Assembly (NCBI GenBank): GCA_950097015.1
Contig: CATNEN010000025.1
Location: 5,074,001-5,138,000 of the forward strand
From: Macrostomum hystrix
Lineage: Eukaryota > Platyhelminthes > Macrostomidae
DNA length: 64,000 nt
Reading direction: 5' to 3'
Below are positions 1 to 11,671 of this stretch, piece after piece. The notes under the pieces are model-generated. The model was not told where the DNA came from. It saw only the letters and a program-made list of their open reading frames with translations, and searched no databases. The translations under genes were made by a program, and so were the position numbers. Each line of letters opens with the position of its first letter. Position 1 is the first letter of the stretch.

Positions 1-270
1 CAAACTAGCTGAGGTGGGGGTTGGTGCACCCATCCAGCCGGCTCGCTAAGCCACTTTTCGCACCTCCCTATAGGCCCCTCTATCCTGCGCTCTTTCGTTT
101 AACAAATATGATTTTACATATCTAATCTATGTAATTAGCTTAGCTTAGTTTATCTGATACAGTGGTACCTTTTGGAAATCACAAACGAATTATCTTTCTT
201 ATTTCTCATACAATTCAACATTGTATAGCCCCATCAGTAAATGAAAGACATGGTAAAAACATGAATTATT

Positions 271-1700
271 TCACACTAGAGAAACAGAAGCCTTGGGTGC
301 CTTGTGGTCGATTGACGGAGAACTGCTTGTGTTGGCGTGACCGATCTGGTTCGTTTTCGACATCGGGATGACGAGGCTGACGCCGTCACGTGACAGCTGA
401 ATGCAGCACGCGCAGACGTCTCGGAGGGGATCGAAACGCCCAGAGACGCACAGGTTGGCCCAACGCAGCATGGCCCACCAGCCGACGATGCAAGCGCACC
501 AGAGCGCACAGTCGCGGGACTCGCCTTGTTGCAGCACGCCATGATGCCGCAGGCGGCAGTGCTGTCAGTGTAGATCGCGATCGAGCGGCCCCGGAGGACT
601 ACACAGTGCTGCAGAAGCGCCAGATAGGGGGCGGTGCCACTCTTTAAAGTTGATATGGAGCTCCTCCAAATGCGCTGTCGCAGTCAATTTTCCAGTCGAC
701 ATAAAGCCAGGTCAATTTTCTGTCGTCGAAATGCAGAACTGCGACTCCGCCTATTTCACAAGCGTCGGACTCAATGGCAGCCGCTGGTCTACGGAATGGC
801 CAGGCAGCCTTAGCGGGCAGCATGCTCAACGCGGTCGTCCACCAACTCAACTGCGATCGAAGTTCCTCGGTGAGTGGGAGCCGATCAGACGGATGCGTCA
901 AGCTGTTGGTGAATTCGATCAGCGGGCGCAGGAACGTCCGGCCGTGCTGAGCCATCGAGCACATGTGGCTGAGATGCTCCAGCAGCTTCTGATGTTCTTC
1001 TTCGAAAGGCTGGCGCTGAGCAAAAGCTGAAGCTTCTCGGCCTTGTCAGCAGGGAATGAGAGACTCGCTTGAACGGTGTCAATGTCGATCCCCAGGAACC
1101 TCAGCCTAGTCGTTGGCGGCACGCTCTTCATCTCGTTGATGGTGAATCCGAGCCTGCTGAGCAGTTTGCGCAGCTCGCAATAGGCCAGGTAGCACTCGTA
1201 TTCTGTCTTGGCTGAGACGAGAAAATTGTCGATAAACACGATGGTAGCGAGGAATCCCATGCGGCACATCACCCGCCGGACAGCCTGTGTGAGACGATGA
1301 AAGACGGACACGGAAGCGCGACTGCCGAAAGGAAGGCGAGTGTCCACCAGGAAGACCGTGCAGCCGTTGCCGAAGTTCCAGCGGATTCCGGTGGCTTGAT
1401 AGAAGAGATGCCCACGCTGCGATAGGCCAAAGCGATGTCAACTTTCGGCATGAACCAGCCCGGTTGCATCATCCTGATGGCCTCGTCGACAGATGTGAAG
1501 CGGAGACGGCGTTGCAGCGCGTAGTGATCGTTGAGACTGCAGCCACGTGAGACAACAGTCGTGAATCAGCCGAGTGCCGGAGCTGTCCTTCGGAATGGTA
1601 CCCAGTGGGCAGACCATCGTCAGCGACGGGGACATACCTCCCGCGCCGAATCTCACATTCTAGAACTGCTTGGACTTCGACGCGATTTCGATAGACAGAC
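271..1700 (-). pseudogene. DIRS-like retroelement remnant: reverse transcriptase, RNase H, tyrosine recombinase
   Basis: Read on the minus strand, this stretch gives in order a DIRS-type reverse transcriptase (PLGTIPKDSSGTRLIHD at about 1600, then LPFGSRASVSVF, the catalytic box FIDNFLV near 1220-1240, and LGFTINEMKS...RFLGIDIDT near 1090-1150), an RNase H part (LRPLIEF, then IESDACEIGG near 770, then IYTDSTAACG near 560), and a tyrosine-recombinase fragment (WWAMLRWANL...VSLVIPMSKTNQIG, 370-490). The order RT-RH-YR is that of the DIRS/Ngaro group. At least three frame changes separate the pieces (near 1470, 1350 and 970). The recombinase core follows the RNase H almost directly, so the methyltransferase-like region and recombinase N-terminus seem deleted. 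The catalytic box has Asn where an Asp is usual. No split direct or inverted repeats were found. Dead copy; class call fairly sure, family uncertain. Confidence 0.72.
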
Positions 1701-3288
1701 TAGTTGCTACAGAAACAAGGAGTAAAATCAACGTCATCCGCGATAGAGAAGCCATGCTTGATGCCGTGCAGGATAAACTCTGCGTCATTGTCACCATCAA
1801 GTTCATGGCGCCACGAGGCGTGGTGAGGTCGGAGATCATGGCTAGAAGTTCGCGAGCGGCTTGCCCTGGTTCGAGCTGGGTGGGGCTGGCGAGAGCTGAG
1901 GCGTAAAATCAGAAAAGCATAAAATCAGTTTTGCGAGCCCACTGAGCGCGCTTGTTTAGTTTTTTGGATGGGCCTGCTCCGGATGGCTGTCCTCGCAGAT
2001 ACAGCAGGCATGTAGAAATCTGCAATTGCTTCTGGTACAGCCACCAGTGCTGTTGAATGACAGGCACAGCTCTCGGCCCAAAGAAGTTTGTGGCCTGTGA
2101 TGCGGCTCTTGATGATTTGCTGTTAGCGCTTAACAGTCTGGTTTTGTATAAATTCTACAAACAAAGGGCACAGCATGGCACACGCAGCCCACGCATGCAA
2201 GCCCAGCTGCCACCTGCCACATCACACACCTGCCCCACCCTGGCATAAAGCAGATGTACACAGGGGAGGCCGCCCTGTCCACTAAATATGATTATGGTGG
2301 CAGTGCAGCAGCACCAAAATCGCAAACATAATGATCAAAATAGGTAGACATGTTTATTTTGTTTTTAAGCACTAAATTTAATTGTAATCAAAAACAGTTA
2401 AGAAAAAAATTATTTATTAAGTAATTTTAAGTTTCCTGTTATCAAGTCCACACCCTATGACCTTTTGTGACTTTGAGAGTATGAGATAAGGCCCCGTTTG
2501 AACATTTCTTAGAAACAATTTCCCGCGAAAATTATTATTTTGTTTAACTGCACGCAAAATTTGTTTTAATGCATCTATTTGTTTATTCGCACCGAAAATG
2601 AAGGTTTTAATGAAGTTGCAGAGATGAGGTGGAAGTGAGTTTTTTAGTATTAATACACGAGTGAGAGAAAGCAGAAAACATTTGTGGTTTTCACAGTGTT
2701 CAGAATAAAGAAAGCTTGAATATTAAAGTGTTTGTCTCAAAGTTATTTGAAGATACAAAGAAAGAGAAGTGAATAGAGTGAAAGGAGAGCTGTAAACTTA
2801 GATCCACTGGTAAAGCCCAAGATGGACTGAAGACTGAATTGACGATCGATTGAAGAGTGATAAAGACTCATAAAGGCTGTTAAAAGAGTACTTACAGAAA
2901 TAATACTGTAAAGTTATATCAGCCATATTGAACATATTATGCTACCAGATTAAATACATAACGCTACCAATTTGAATTGAAATAAGAAGAACATGAAGTG
3001 AATAACTAAAATACACTCACAAGTTTAATATAAGACAGTATTTGAATAAATAAAAACTTTGGTAACAACAGTAGGATATTAATTATCAAAACTAAGCATA
3101 AGCCTATAACAACTTTGGTGGCATTCAGTGTAAAATTAAATATCATAAAATAACCCTGTGATAACTTTGGTGGCATTAGGCCTATTAGAATTAAAAGTTT
3201 ATTAAGAAGTTAGCCCTACAATAAGTATAAGTCAAGTGCATATTAAACTTAGCTAAGTCATTAATAAATACTAATAATATATATACTA
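1701..3288. other. Intergenic, no gene seen
   Basis: The first 500 bases may be more of the decayed DIRS-like element, but I could not align them to a domain. The rest is AT-rich and stop-rich in all frames. A 17-bp phrase, ataactttggtggcatt, occurs twice with small changes near 3108 and 3165. No other structure seen. Confidence 0.5.
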
Positions 3289-3296
3289 CCTTTTCT

Positions 3297-3896
3297 GGCG
3301 ATCATGAACTTTCCCGCATTTAATTATTTTTTATCTTGTTCGTAAATTTCCAGCTTTGAAGACATTGAAGACATGGCCGGAAGACCTGCCGCACCAACAA
3401 CTATAGTCGAGCCAGCCGATGTTCTTCCTGCCATTGAGCTGACCGAGTTGGACCTCAACCACCGTGAGCTGGCCCTGCTGACGGATGACACAGCAGTCCA
3501 GTGGCTGGCACGGCACGGACTTCTGCGGAACAGCATCGACTGCCCGAACTGTGCCACCGCAATGTCCTTTCAACGTCGGGACGGCCGCGACTACGCTGAC
3601 GGCGTGTGCTGGTCCTGCAAAACATGCTGACGCCATCGTTCTATACGGCCTGTTCGAGACATATCTCCAGGAATTTATGTGGCGCCGGACGTTCCCGAAT
3701 CTGCAGTTCAGACACATCCTATTCTGGATCTGCCACTACTACCCCTGCTGACTATGACTCTTTATTAACTAATAATCGTGGTACCTAGTGTTTTTTATGC
3801 CCCTGAACTTTAATAATACTAATTTTCATCACCCCGCACTTAAAGGTTACGAACAAGATAAAAAAATAATTAAACGCGGGAAAGTTCATGATCGCC
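3297..3896 (+). mobile_element. Merlin-like non-autonomous DNA transposon, 600 bp, with TIRs and 8-bp TSD
   Basis: The two ends are inverted copies of each other over about 49 bp, starting GGCGATCATGAACTTTCCCG, with one mismatch and one single-base indel. The element is flanked on both sides by CCTTTTCT (3289-3296 and 3897-3904), a perfect 8-bp target duplication. Inside lies the start of a transposase-like frame with a zinc ribbon. An 8-9 bp duplication plus that N-terminal domain is characteristic of the Merlin/IS1016 superfamily. The catalytic DDE region is missing, so this copy cannot move by itself. The boundaries are exact; the superfamily is inferred from the short protein match. Confidence 0.8.
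3373..3751 (+). pseudogene. Truncated Merlin/IS1016-type transposase N-terminus
   Basis: An ATG at 3373 opens an 85-codon frame ending at 3630. Residues near 48-85 read WLARHGLLRNSIDCPNC, then CWSCKTC: a CxxC...CxxC zinc ribbon preceded by the helix that opens Merlin/ISXO2-like transposases. After the stop, the next frame continues with FRHILFWICHYYP (to 3751), which resembles the helix following the ribbon in that family, so a frameshift lies near 3625. Everything beyond, including the DDE catalytic core, is absent because the right TIR follows about 100 bp later. It could be a captured DNA-binding stub still able to bind TIRs, but nothing shows it is expressed. Confidence 0.6.
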
Positions 3897-3904
3897 CCTT
3901 TTCT

Positions 3905-5460
3905 ATTAGCTACTTGACTTATATTGTTTATCCATATATATCCCTATATGATTAGTAGGCCTATACCATCACCCAGTGTCAGTGGAGAACTATATCTAAG
4001 TCTTCACTGTGTTACAACCACTACAACTGATAGTGGCAGTAGTCCTCCTATTGTTGCCACAATCGCTATCAGCCAACTATGAAAATGTACAAGGCAAGTT
4101 AGCAAGTAGACTAACCTACAGCTATGGGCCCATGGATAGAGATAAGGTAACACTTTTTATAGTAAAAAAGCACAAAAAACATAGAACTGGCAGAGAGCTA
4201 CTTAGCCAACTAAAGGCACCCAGCACAGGGATAACTGAGCAAGCTCAGCCTAGTTTAAGCTCGTTGAATTAATATTCATTTGATAGCAATATTTGTAAAG
4301 TCTGTAAAAATGCTAAATAACAAGCAAGTTGATGCAACAGAATAGTTTTTTTTAATATTAGAAAATTTGCTTAATGCGAATGTCCATTAAAACATTTGTC
4401 TTTGGATCAGCACTCTGTTTACTGGGCTACTTCTGGATAAAAATAATAAAGTGAATAAAACTCAGATTACGAAACATAAAAAACATCCTTACCTAACTCA
4501 AACTATCACTAGAACAGTTGTTTATTAACAAATATTTTTTGCAGACTAAAATGTCTATACTGTCTAGAATTTATGTCTAAAAATACCCATGATATTATTC
4601 ATATCTATAACCATTAGCATAAGCAATATGAAAATCCAAAATGTGTTTACATATGATATTGTTTAGTCTTGAAGCAACAGCGCAAAGAGGGAAATATTAA
4701 TATTTATTGTAAATAAAAGACAAAAACTACACATTTACAAGTTACCTTTTTAATAACCACTAGAAACAATTCATTTTTATCAGTCGTCATCCTAGCCTTA
4801 ATATAACACCTGTCACCTGCCAGTTTTTAAACAAGTCACGCTTTTTTATGATTTTGAAAATTTTGTTTAATAATCTACACGCAGCAAACTTTGCTAGCGC
4901 CAAAGTAAATTACAGAGCAATAAAAATATAGTTATATATATCAAATAAAACTATCTGACAAAATAAATATTAATAAAAAACATATCAAATTTTGTTGTAA
5001 GTTATTAAAACGATTTATGTAAGATCAATCCGTATTTATCTTCACGTTGTTTAGCATCAAACGATCACATTTTCACTAATCTTATAAAATCTAACTTAGT
5101 GATAACTCCCGCTGACTGCATGGATTCAAATGAAAATTTACTGAAAACAGAAAAATCGAGTAAAAAACAGTCATACAAAATTTTCTAGAAGAATATAGAA
5201 GCAAAAGCGGAAAATATAAAATGAGGTTATCCTTTCGTTTGCATTTAACTTGATAAAAGCTTCCATACTCGATGTCAAGCTTGAAAATTTAATGGATGAC
5301 CGCTTTCGCGTGAAAATCAGCAGAGTTGCTTTATAATGGCTGATGAATACAATGTTCACATGCATACAATGTTTACATGTTACTTATCTGTTAAATGAGA
5401 AATAGCAATTTTATTAAAATATTGTTCGGTAGATAAAGAAGCTGACTCCGATGGCTTACT
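3905..5460. other. AT-rich intergenic DNA, no gene seen
   Basis: About 70% A+T with stops in every frame. A short open frame at 4009-4272 with a hydrophobic start lacks an ATG and was rejected. No tandem repeat or inverted repeat of note. Confidence 0.5.
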
Positions 5461-5479
5461 AACCTGACGCAGAACAAAC

Positions 5480-6075
5480 AGGCAACATCCCGAGAAGCGA
5501 AATTTCTGTACTAGCGTACGCGGAGGACCTGGCGTTGCTGTCAAGCTCTGTTGAAGAAGCCGAACGTCTGCTGGACTAGCTGACGGCCGTAGTTGGGCTG
5601 TCTGTGAAAGCCTGGAACACGATGTTGCTGACGGCGCCAACGGACCTATCGGCTGAGATCCGCTGCCCTGACTCGAGCGGTGAGATGGCGCTGCTACCTC
5701 ACTGCTGCTACCTAGACCGAGACAATGCTCTATACAAGGCTCGCGCGAGCGGCATTTTGGACGCAGCAGTCCTGCGCACCGCCTTCGGGATTCGCTATTC
5801 ACTGGCTACTGCGCACCCGGCGCCTGCAGCTGGCCGTCCACGTCATCCGAGCGGAGCCGTGCTGCCCAGAGCCCCTGCAGGATGTGCAGCTGCTTTCTCT
5901 GCAGGGACCAGGCGAGGAATTGTGCGAGCTACGTCGACCCGCTTCTGTTGGCACGCTGGCATCTCCGACTCCCGTGAAACAGACAGTACTGCGAAACTCT
6001 GACAACTAGCCACTTTCGGCCTTTGCCAGGGCTATAGTTGCAGTTTGTTGTTGTTGTTGTTTTTGTTGTTGTTAT
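5480..6075 (+). pseudogene. RTE-type LINE 3' end, decayed, with (GTT)n tail
   Basis: The plus strand reads LAYAEDLALLSSSVEEAERLLD from about 5511, the reverse-transcriptase YADD box and following helix of RTE-like LINEs with the middle Asp changed to Glu, followed by an in-frame stop near 5575. A shifted frame from about 5725 reads RRLQLAVHVIRAE...PLQDVQLLSLQG, the C-terminal region of the same protein class. The coding remnant ends near 6009, and after about 35 bp of 3' UTR comes a GTT microsatellite (6044-6073), the usual 3' tail type of RTE elements. 5'-truncated and frameshifted; not functional. Confidence 0.62.
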
Positions 6076-7471
6076 AAAGAAGCTACAAAAAAGAAAGAGA
6101 GGAACAAAAGCGAAGCCTTCACCGCAGAATGTAAAAAAAGAATATTAAAGCGAGCACTATACCTGCACTTAAAATATTACGAGTATATTTCGTGTCGAGA
6201 AAACCAACAAATATTGCCCCTATCCTCCCATCAAATTGTGAGGGCACTTATGATAATTCATTCCTATATATAGAAAGAAAAGCAGAACGGAGGCAAAATT
6301 TTGCTAATGTATGCTTCAATCGTTAATTTTCTATTACATATAAATAGCTGCGACCTTCCGGATGACAAGACATCCTTGTACATCAGGAATTATATATTCT
6401 ACCTTCTTTATGAGTATCTTTATCACCAATCTTTGGCAACGATCTTTGGCAACACATCTGTGGTCATCTCAATAAAGCAATTCGAATAATTAAATTATGG
6501 CCACTCAATCCGCAGTATCTCTGATGCGAAAAAGCAAATATTTTTTCAATGATCGCCGATCACAGCGCAAATTCACAAATTAACTATTCTCTCTGCATCA
6601 ATCAAGTACCTCGCCTTTAGGTGCTTAGTTTGGTAATTTTTTAAGGAACAATGGAATAAGTTTTTTCTTTTCATTTCCGGCTAATTCAGAGTCGTGACTT
6701 TTCTCTCACATGTAAATTGTCTATTGAATAAATTTTCTAATATGGCTGTTTGCTAGGCGACTTATTAGTCGCTAAATTAAACAAATATTCTGTAAATTTA
6801 AATTGCATTTCCAGATAAGCATCGATAGAACGTGCCAAAGGAAGAAATTTAGAAATGAAATGAATATTTATTAAATATCCTTCCGAAAAGTGTTGGAATC
6901 ATTGAATCAATTAATTCCTCGTACATGGAGTTTGATTGCAGTATTGGGGCCTGATTGCTCTACGGGTAATCAATGGATGCGTTGAGTGCCCACAGCCCGG
7001 CTGTGACTGAGGATTTTCCGTGACTAAGGCTATCCAAAATTCCGAAAGTTTAAATCAAGAGAATAATAATTTAACTGAAGATTTTCTTTCAACTTTGTCT
7101 GTTTTATGTAAAAAAAAGATTACTCAAATACGATGTCATGACTGAGGCTTACTTCCCATCAGAGAGTCAATCAAGCTGAAAGGGTGCTTTGAGTCAGTTA
7201 TGCCACTTAGTAAGGCTAATGCAATTAACCTTAATGCTCTAATTGCTCATAAACTGTTGTATACTTTAACGAGCTCCAATAAAGGTACTTGTAGAGGACG
7301 CCCTCGCACTTACTATGCTTGCTGTATAGTATCTTCTTAAAAAACTTGTCATCATAAATTAAAAGTTTGTTTGGGATTTCAAGTCTGAAGCCAATAAAGA
7401 AGTGAACTCAATCCTGAATATTCAAATTGGTGTGCTAAGTCAGCCTTGTCAGTGCTTTGCCATCATGTTCG
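6076..7471. other. AT-rich intergenic DNA, no gene seen
   Basis: No coding frame with a credible start or splice context, no tandem array and no repeat shared with the rest of the window was seen. It is the 3' flank of the neurohormone gene that is read on the minus strand. Confidence 0.45.
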
Positions 7472-7477
7472 TTTATT
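7472..7477 (-). promoter_or_regulatory. Poly(A) signal of the vasopressin/oxytocin-like gene
   Basis: AATAAA on the minus strand, about 70 nt after the TAA stop at 7545-7547. Confidence 0.6.
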
Positions 7478-7544
7478 CAATAGTCTTTAACAAGAAGATG
7501 TCCTTCCGTGGCATCCAACAGCGTGGAGAATGACGCCCTGGTGC

Positions 7545-8737
7545 TTACTGGCTCCAGATGAAGTTGTCGCATTCGGCTGATGCACTGCAGGAGTCTGCAA
7601 GATGGGTTTGTGTTGACGGTTGACAGGAAGGCTAGTACAATGCTCCAAATTTATTTATTAAAATTTACAATCATATATAAAACAATTTCATTAAAAGCAG
7701 ACAGTTTACGGAAGAGCTAGATCAGATGTGCATTCAGGTGTACAAATTATGAGGCAGAAAGTAGTGGGTTAGAAGGGGAGGGTGAGTGGCAGAGCAGTCG
7801 AACTCGTTTGCCTCTCGCGCCAAGGTCCCTGAGTTTGATTCAGCGGCGAGGCCCCATTCAGTTGGGTTACAGTCGTTGGCAAAAGGCTTGGGGTCTTGAG
7901 AGCCAACCTTAACCTCATAGTCATATGGTGTGAAACACAATGAGAGTGTACACTGACGGACGATGCGAAAGTCAGGGCTGCAGATGTACAGTATCTGTGA
8001 GCGCGTGTGCTCAGGAGTCAACTGAATGGGGCAGAAATGAGCCAGAAGATTGCTACAAATGGGTTAAAAACGGACATTGCCGTATGCGACACTGTAGACG
8101 CACCGAGGTCGCAGCAGACTCCCGGGGCCGTGCATCTTCCGGTGCCCGACTGGCATCGCATTGGTAGCCGGCGGCGGCACTGCATGATCGCCCGGCTGCT
8201 GCCGGCGCCGCAGGCTTCGTCGCCAACGAGGCAGCCGAAGTTGCCGCAGCAGAGGCTGCGACCGACGCAGGCGCCGGTGCCAGAGGCGCATGTCAGGCAA
8301 GAGCTGGCCTGATCGCCTGAAAGGAGGCAGTCGACAGTTGAGTTGCGACTGCTACTCAAACCCTTCTGTACTATTATTTCTTGTCTTTTTGGGTGTTTAA
8401 CAATCCAGCATTATGGCAGCCGTGATCGGGTCACGGCTTGTTTGGATGACACCGATAAATCAATATGGAGTCAAGATAAGTTAGCTGAATGGGACTGATG
8501 CTTCTCATTGCTATAGTTCTCTTCTGCCTCATTGTGTACTTAGGAGTGCAGCTGATTGGGCCTAACTCTGTTTGTCTACCAAAGACGCGGCACTGCTCAC
8601 CACCCGCTGCACTCACCCGCATAGCTCCTCTTCTTGCCGCCGGGCGGGCAGTTGGCGACAAAGCAGAGCTCGGCAAGGTGGCACGTAGCGAGCAGCAGGA
8701 CTAGCAGGTGGGCCAGGGACTTGGTGTTGTGCAGCAT
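7545..8737 (-). CDS. Vasopressin/oxytocin-like neurohormone and neurophysin precursor (three exons)
   Basis: Secreted precursor of a cyclic nonapeptide hormone and its carrier neurophysin. Coding exons on the minus strand: 8737-8617, 8316-8104, 7594-7545; donors GTGAGT and GTGCGT, acceptors CTTTCAG and CTTGCAG; phases 1 and 1; 127 residues. Residues 1-24 are a hydrophobic signal (LAHLLVLLLATCHLAEL). Residues 25-33 are CFVANCPPG, with Cys25 and Cys30 able to close the six-residue ring. GKKR follows (amidation Gly, dibasic cleavage). Residues 47-120 hold exactly 14 cysteines (47, 50, 57, 63, 64, 69, 76, 87, 95, 102, 108, 109, 114, 120), the neurophysin number. Only with the small third exon (CSASAEC) is the count complete, which supports the model. 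The neurophysin keeps SLCCG, GCLVG and GVCC. Odd: Ala at hormone position 4 and Pro at 8. A 5' acceptor-like TTTCTGCAG lies just upstream of the ATG, so a 5' UTR exon or trans-splice is possible. A SINE lies in intron 2. Confidence 0.93.
7781..8040 (+). mobile_element. SINE family 1 (tRNA-derived), copy a, in intron 2 of the neurohormone gene
   Basis: Opens with a tRNA-like head: box A TGGCAGAGCAG and box B-like GAGTTTGATTC, about 50 bp apart. Then comes a body shared with other copies (GTGTGCTCAGGAGTCA near its end). It is antisense to the host gene. Confidence 0.7.
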
Positions 8738-8799
8738 CTTCACAGCTGTAACAGTGGCTGCAGAAATACTAGATAATTCTGAAATGTGCAAGTAGAAGT

Positions 8800-9640
8800 T
8801 TAAACATCAAATATCTCCCACTGAAATACCGGCCCAGAAACTAACAAATCCTTTTTTGTAAGTTGCGCTAATTAATAGAGTGAATCTTCAAATTTCAAGG
8901 CGCATCTCAGTGTGACTTAGAGAATACAATTCTTTGTAAATGTATTATGTCGCATTCAGCTACACCTGCATTTCAGCAGCTTCTTAAAGCAAGCTTCGGT
9001 GATTCGGGATTCAGTGATTTAGAAAATGGAAACTTTCAGCTTCGCTATGAATCAGAGAGCGCAGGGCTGGTTGATTGACAGGTTGAGCAGAAGTTTTCCT
9101 CGTACTCACTCAAGCGGTGAATGTGTCTCGCAGGTGCGGGTTTTGTCAGGTTTTTGTTTTATCAGGGCTGCTCCGGAGTCGATCAGCTCGTCAGTCTTGA
9201 AACTGCAGTGCTTTGAGCTCCGAATCGCGCAGGTGTATTTGTAGGCAGGTGGCCCGGCCAATGGGAGCTAGCCTTGTCAGTCAGATCGGCTTGTCGGATT
9301 TATTTGTCTGAGCCTGCGCGTCACCGCCTCCCCCGCAACTCAGTCTCGAGTTGCTCCGCAGCAGAATCGTGCCCGAATGCTTTCCAGAGTTGAAAACTTT
9401 GATGCTAATCTCACACCCTGGGCAATGGAGACTGGTCACGAAATTGTGAATCTTTTCAAAATATTCTTCAAATTTCCTTTAGTCCTCCTTTACTTTTCAA
9501 AATTATGAAAACCAAATAGACACTGACAAACTAATTAACTACGAGTAAATAACTAAGCAAGTAAGTAAGCAAGTTACTAACTACGAAGTTTTTAATTAAA
9601 ACTAAAACGAATAATAATTCTAAGGAAAACATTAAACTAA
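8800..9640. other. Upstream flank of the neurohormone gene, no further gene seen
   Basis: Mixed composition with a GC-richer part at 9040-9360, but no coding frame with splice support. It may contain the promoter; no clear TATA or initiator was identified. Confidence 0.4.
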
Positions 9641-9879
9641 AAATGCATGAGATATCAGGAAAATGCCATGGAATTTGTGGAGAATAGCATTAGATATCTA
9701 GGGAATATCTTAACTTCTTGAAGAGATAGCACAATATTTTCAGGAGAAAGAATGAGATTTTTAAGGATAACATAATACGTTGAGGTTACAGCAATTTTTT
9801 TCCGAGAGGATAGAATGATATATTGATGGGAAGCAGGAATTATCGAGGGTACGTGTTTGCATTATCGACGGAATAGCAT

Positions 9880-10578
9880 GAATTGTCCAGGAGAAAGCAT
9901 GAATTATCAACTGAGAAGCATGAATTATCAACTGAGAAGCATGAATTATCAACTGAGAAGCATGAATTATCAACTGAGAAGCATGAATTATCAATTGAGA
10001 AGCATGAATTATCAACTGAGAAGCATGAATTATCAATTGAGAAGCATGAATTATCAACTGAGAGGCATGAATTATCAACTGAGAAGCATGAATTATCAAT
10101 TGAGAAGCATGAATTATCAACTGAGAGGCATGAATTATCAACTGAGAAGCATGAATCATCAACTGAGAAGCATGAATTATCAACTGAGAGGCATGAATTA
10201 TCAACTGAGAAGCATGAATTATCAACTGAGAAGCATGAATTATCAACTGAGAAGCATGAATTATCAACTGAGAAGCATGAATTATCAACTGAGAAGCATG
10301 AATTATCAACTGAGAAGCATGAATTATCAACTGAGAAGCATGAATTATCAACTGAGAAGCATGAATTATCAACTGAGAAGCATGAATTATCAACTGAGAG
10401 GCATGAATTATCAACTGAGAAGCATGAATTATCAACTGAGAAGCATGAATTATCAATTGAGAAGCATGAATTATCAACTGAGAGGCATGAATTATCAACT
10501 GAGAAGCATGAATTATCAACTGAGAAGCATGAATTATCAACTGAGAAGCATGAATTATCAACTGAGAAGCATGAATTA
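9880..10578. repeat. 21-bp minisatellite, about 33 copies
   Basis: Unit of 21 bp (core AGCATGAATTATCAACTGAG), very homogeneous, with C/T and A/G variants at two positions. Because 21 is a multiple of 3 and the unit has no stop in several frames, it gives long open frames on both strands (seven-residue repeats MNYQLRS, KHELSTE, IIHASQL). These are by-products. Degenerate cousins (AGCATNAATTA followed by G-rich spacers) extend out to about 9640 and 12240, and reappear near 13800, suggesting an older, wider field. Confidence 0.9.
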
Positions 10579-10672
10579 TAAACGGAATAGCATAAATTTA
10601 CGATGCGAAACAGGTATTACCGAGGGGGGAGCATAAATTACCGATGGGAATAGAATGTATTATACTGGGGAA

Positions 10673-11556
10673 TAGGGGTGCTTGGAGTTTGGGGTCGGGT
10701 CGGGTTTTGGCGCTGGGTTCGTGGTTCGGGGTAGGCGTTCGGGTTCGGGTTTCGGGTCGGGTTTTGGTACCGGGTTCGAGGTTTTCGGGTTTTTTTTTAC
10801 GAGTTGAAACGAAATTAAGCTTAAGCGGAGTATTTCCAGGTTTTTTTCGCGTATAATTAATTTATTAAGTCGTTTTAAATATCATTCTAGCATGCTAACT
10901 TACCTTATTATGCGCAACAATTTACACAAAAGATAGAAATGAAATTCAGATTCATATGATATGATATGATCTAGTTATTATTATGATTTGTGTTGATGCT
11001 CCATCTGATCAGATAGTCCTTCATCTAAGTACACACTAAGCTAACTTAGCTAAAAAGTTAAGTTTTCGTTTTTTTCATTGAACATTTAAGGAAATATCTG
11101 AATAAGAGAGTAATGAGAGAGTGAGAGAATCAAAGAGAGGCAGTGCTAAATAAAATGTAAAGCTGATACGAAACGATGCGATACCATCCTTGTAGAGAAA
11201 AGATTTCGTTGAATAGACTAGAGTCGAAAAAAAAAGAAAACCATTTTTTTCTCGCATTTATTTCGTTGAAACAATTAGTGATCCAGATTATGACTTATAG
11301 TGAGATGAAGCATTGAATGTTAGAGAACTTAGAGCCCTTGAAGAAAAGCAGATAATCTAACCCTTTTGCAGTGTTTCGACATGATACTGCAGTGTTACTT
11401 TCCAAGCGCACTTTAAAATGCAAAAAAAACAGTGCAACAATTTTGATTCTTATTGAGTATTGATGTTTTTTCGGGTAGAATTTCGAGGTCGGGTCGGTTT
11501 TTGGTCCGGGTCGGGTTCGGGGTAAGAGCTCGAAAAATCGAAACCCGAACACCCTA
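10673..11556. mobile_element. hAT-like non-autonomous transposon, 884 bp, 8-bp TSD
   Basis: Flanked by CTGGGGAA at 10665-10672 and 11557-11564, a perfect 8-bp duplication. The ends are imperfect inverted repeats, TAGGGGTGCTTGGAGTTTGG versus TAGGGTGTTCGGGTTTCG (right end reverse-complemented). Both subterminal zones are rich in GGGTCGGG. No transposase frame inside. It inserted into the degenerate 21-bp satellite field. An 8-bp duplication and TAGGG ends suggest hAT. Confidence 0.65.
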
Positions 11557-11671
11557 CTGGGGAAGCATTAATTATTAAGGGTAAAGCATGAATTATCGAG
11601 GGAAAACATGATATACGAGCGTATCAAGGGGTATCGAGGGGAAGCATTACTTACAGAGGGGGTAATAATAA

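Noticed and set aside
4009..4272. 87-codon frame with a hydrophobic, signal-like start
   Set aside because: It begins at GTG, an in-frame stop lies just upstream, no acceptor precedes it, and its surroundings are AT-rich non-coding.
8018..8090. C-terminal extension of the neurophysin exon (STVSHTAMSVF...)
   Set aside because: It reads past a GTGCGT donor; splicing to 7594 restores the last two neurophysin cysteines and an early stop.
9761..10636. Long open frames on both strands (up to 266 codons) of heptapeptide repeats
   Set aside because: Direct consequence of a stop-free 21-bp tandem unit; open in several frames on both strands and without splice or start support.
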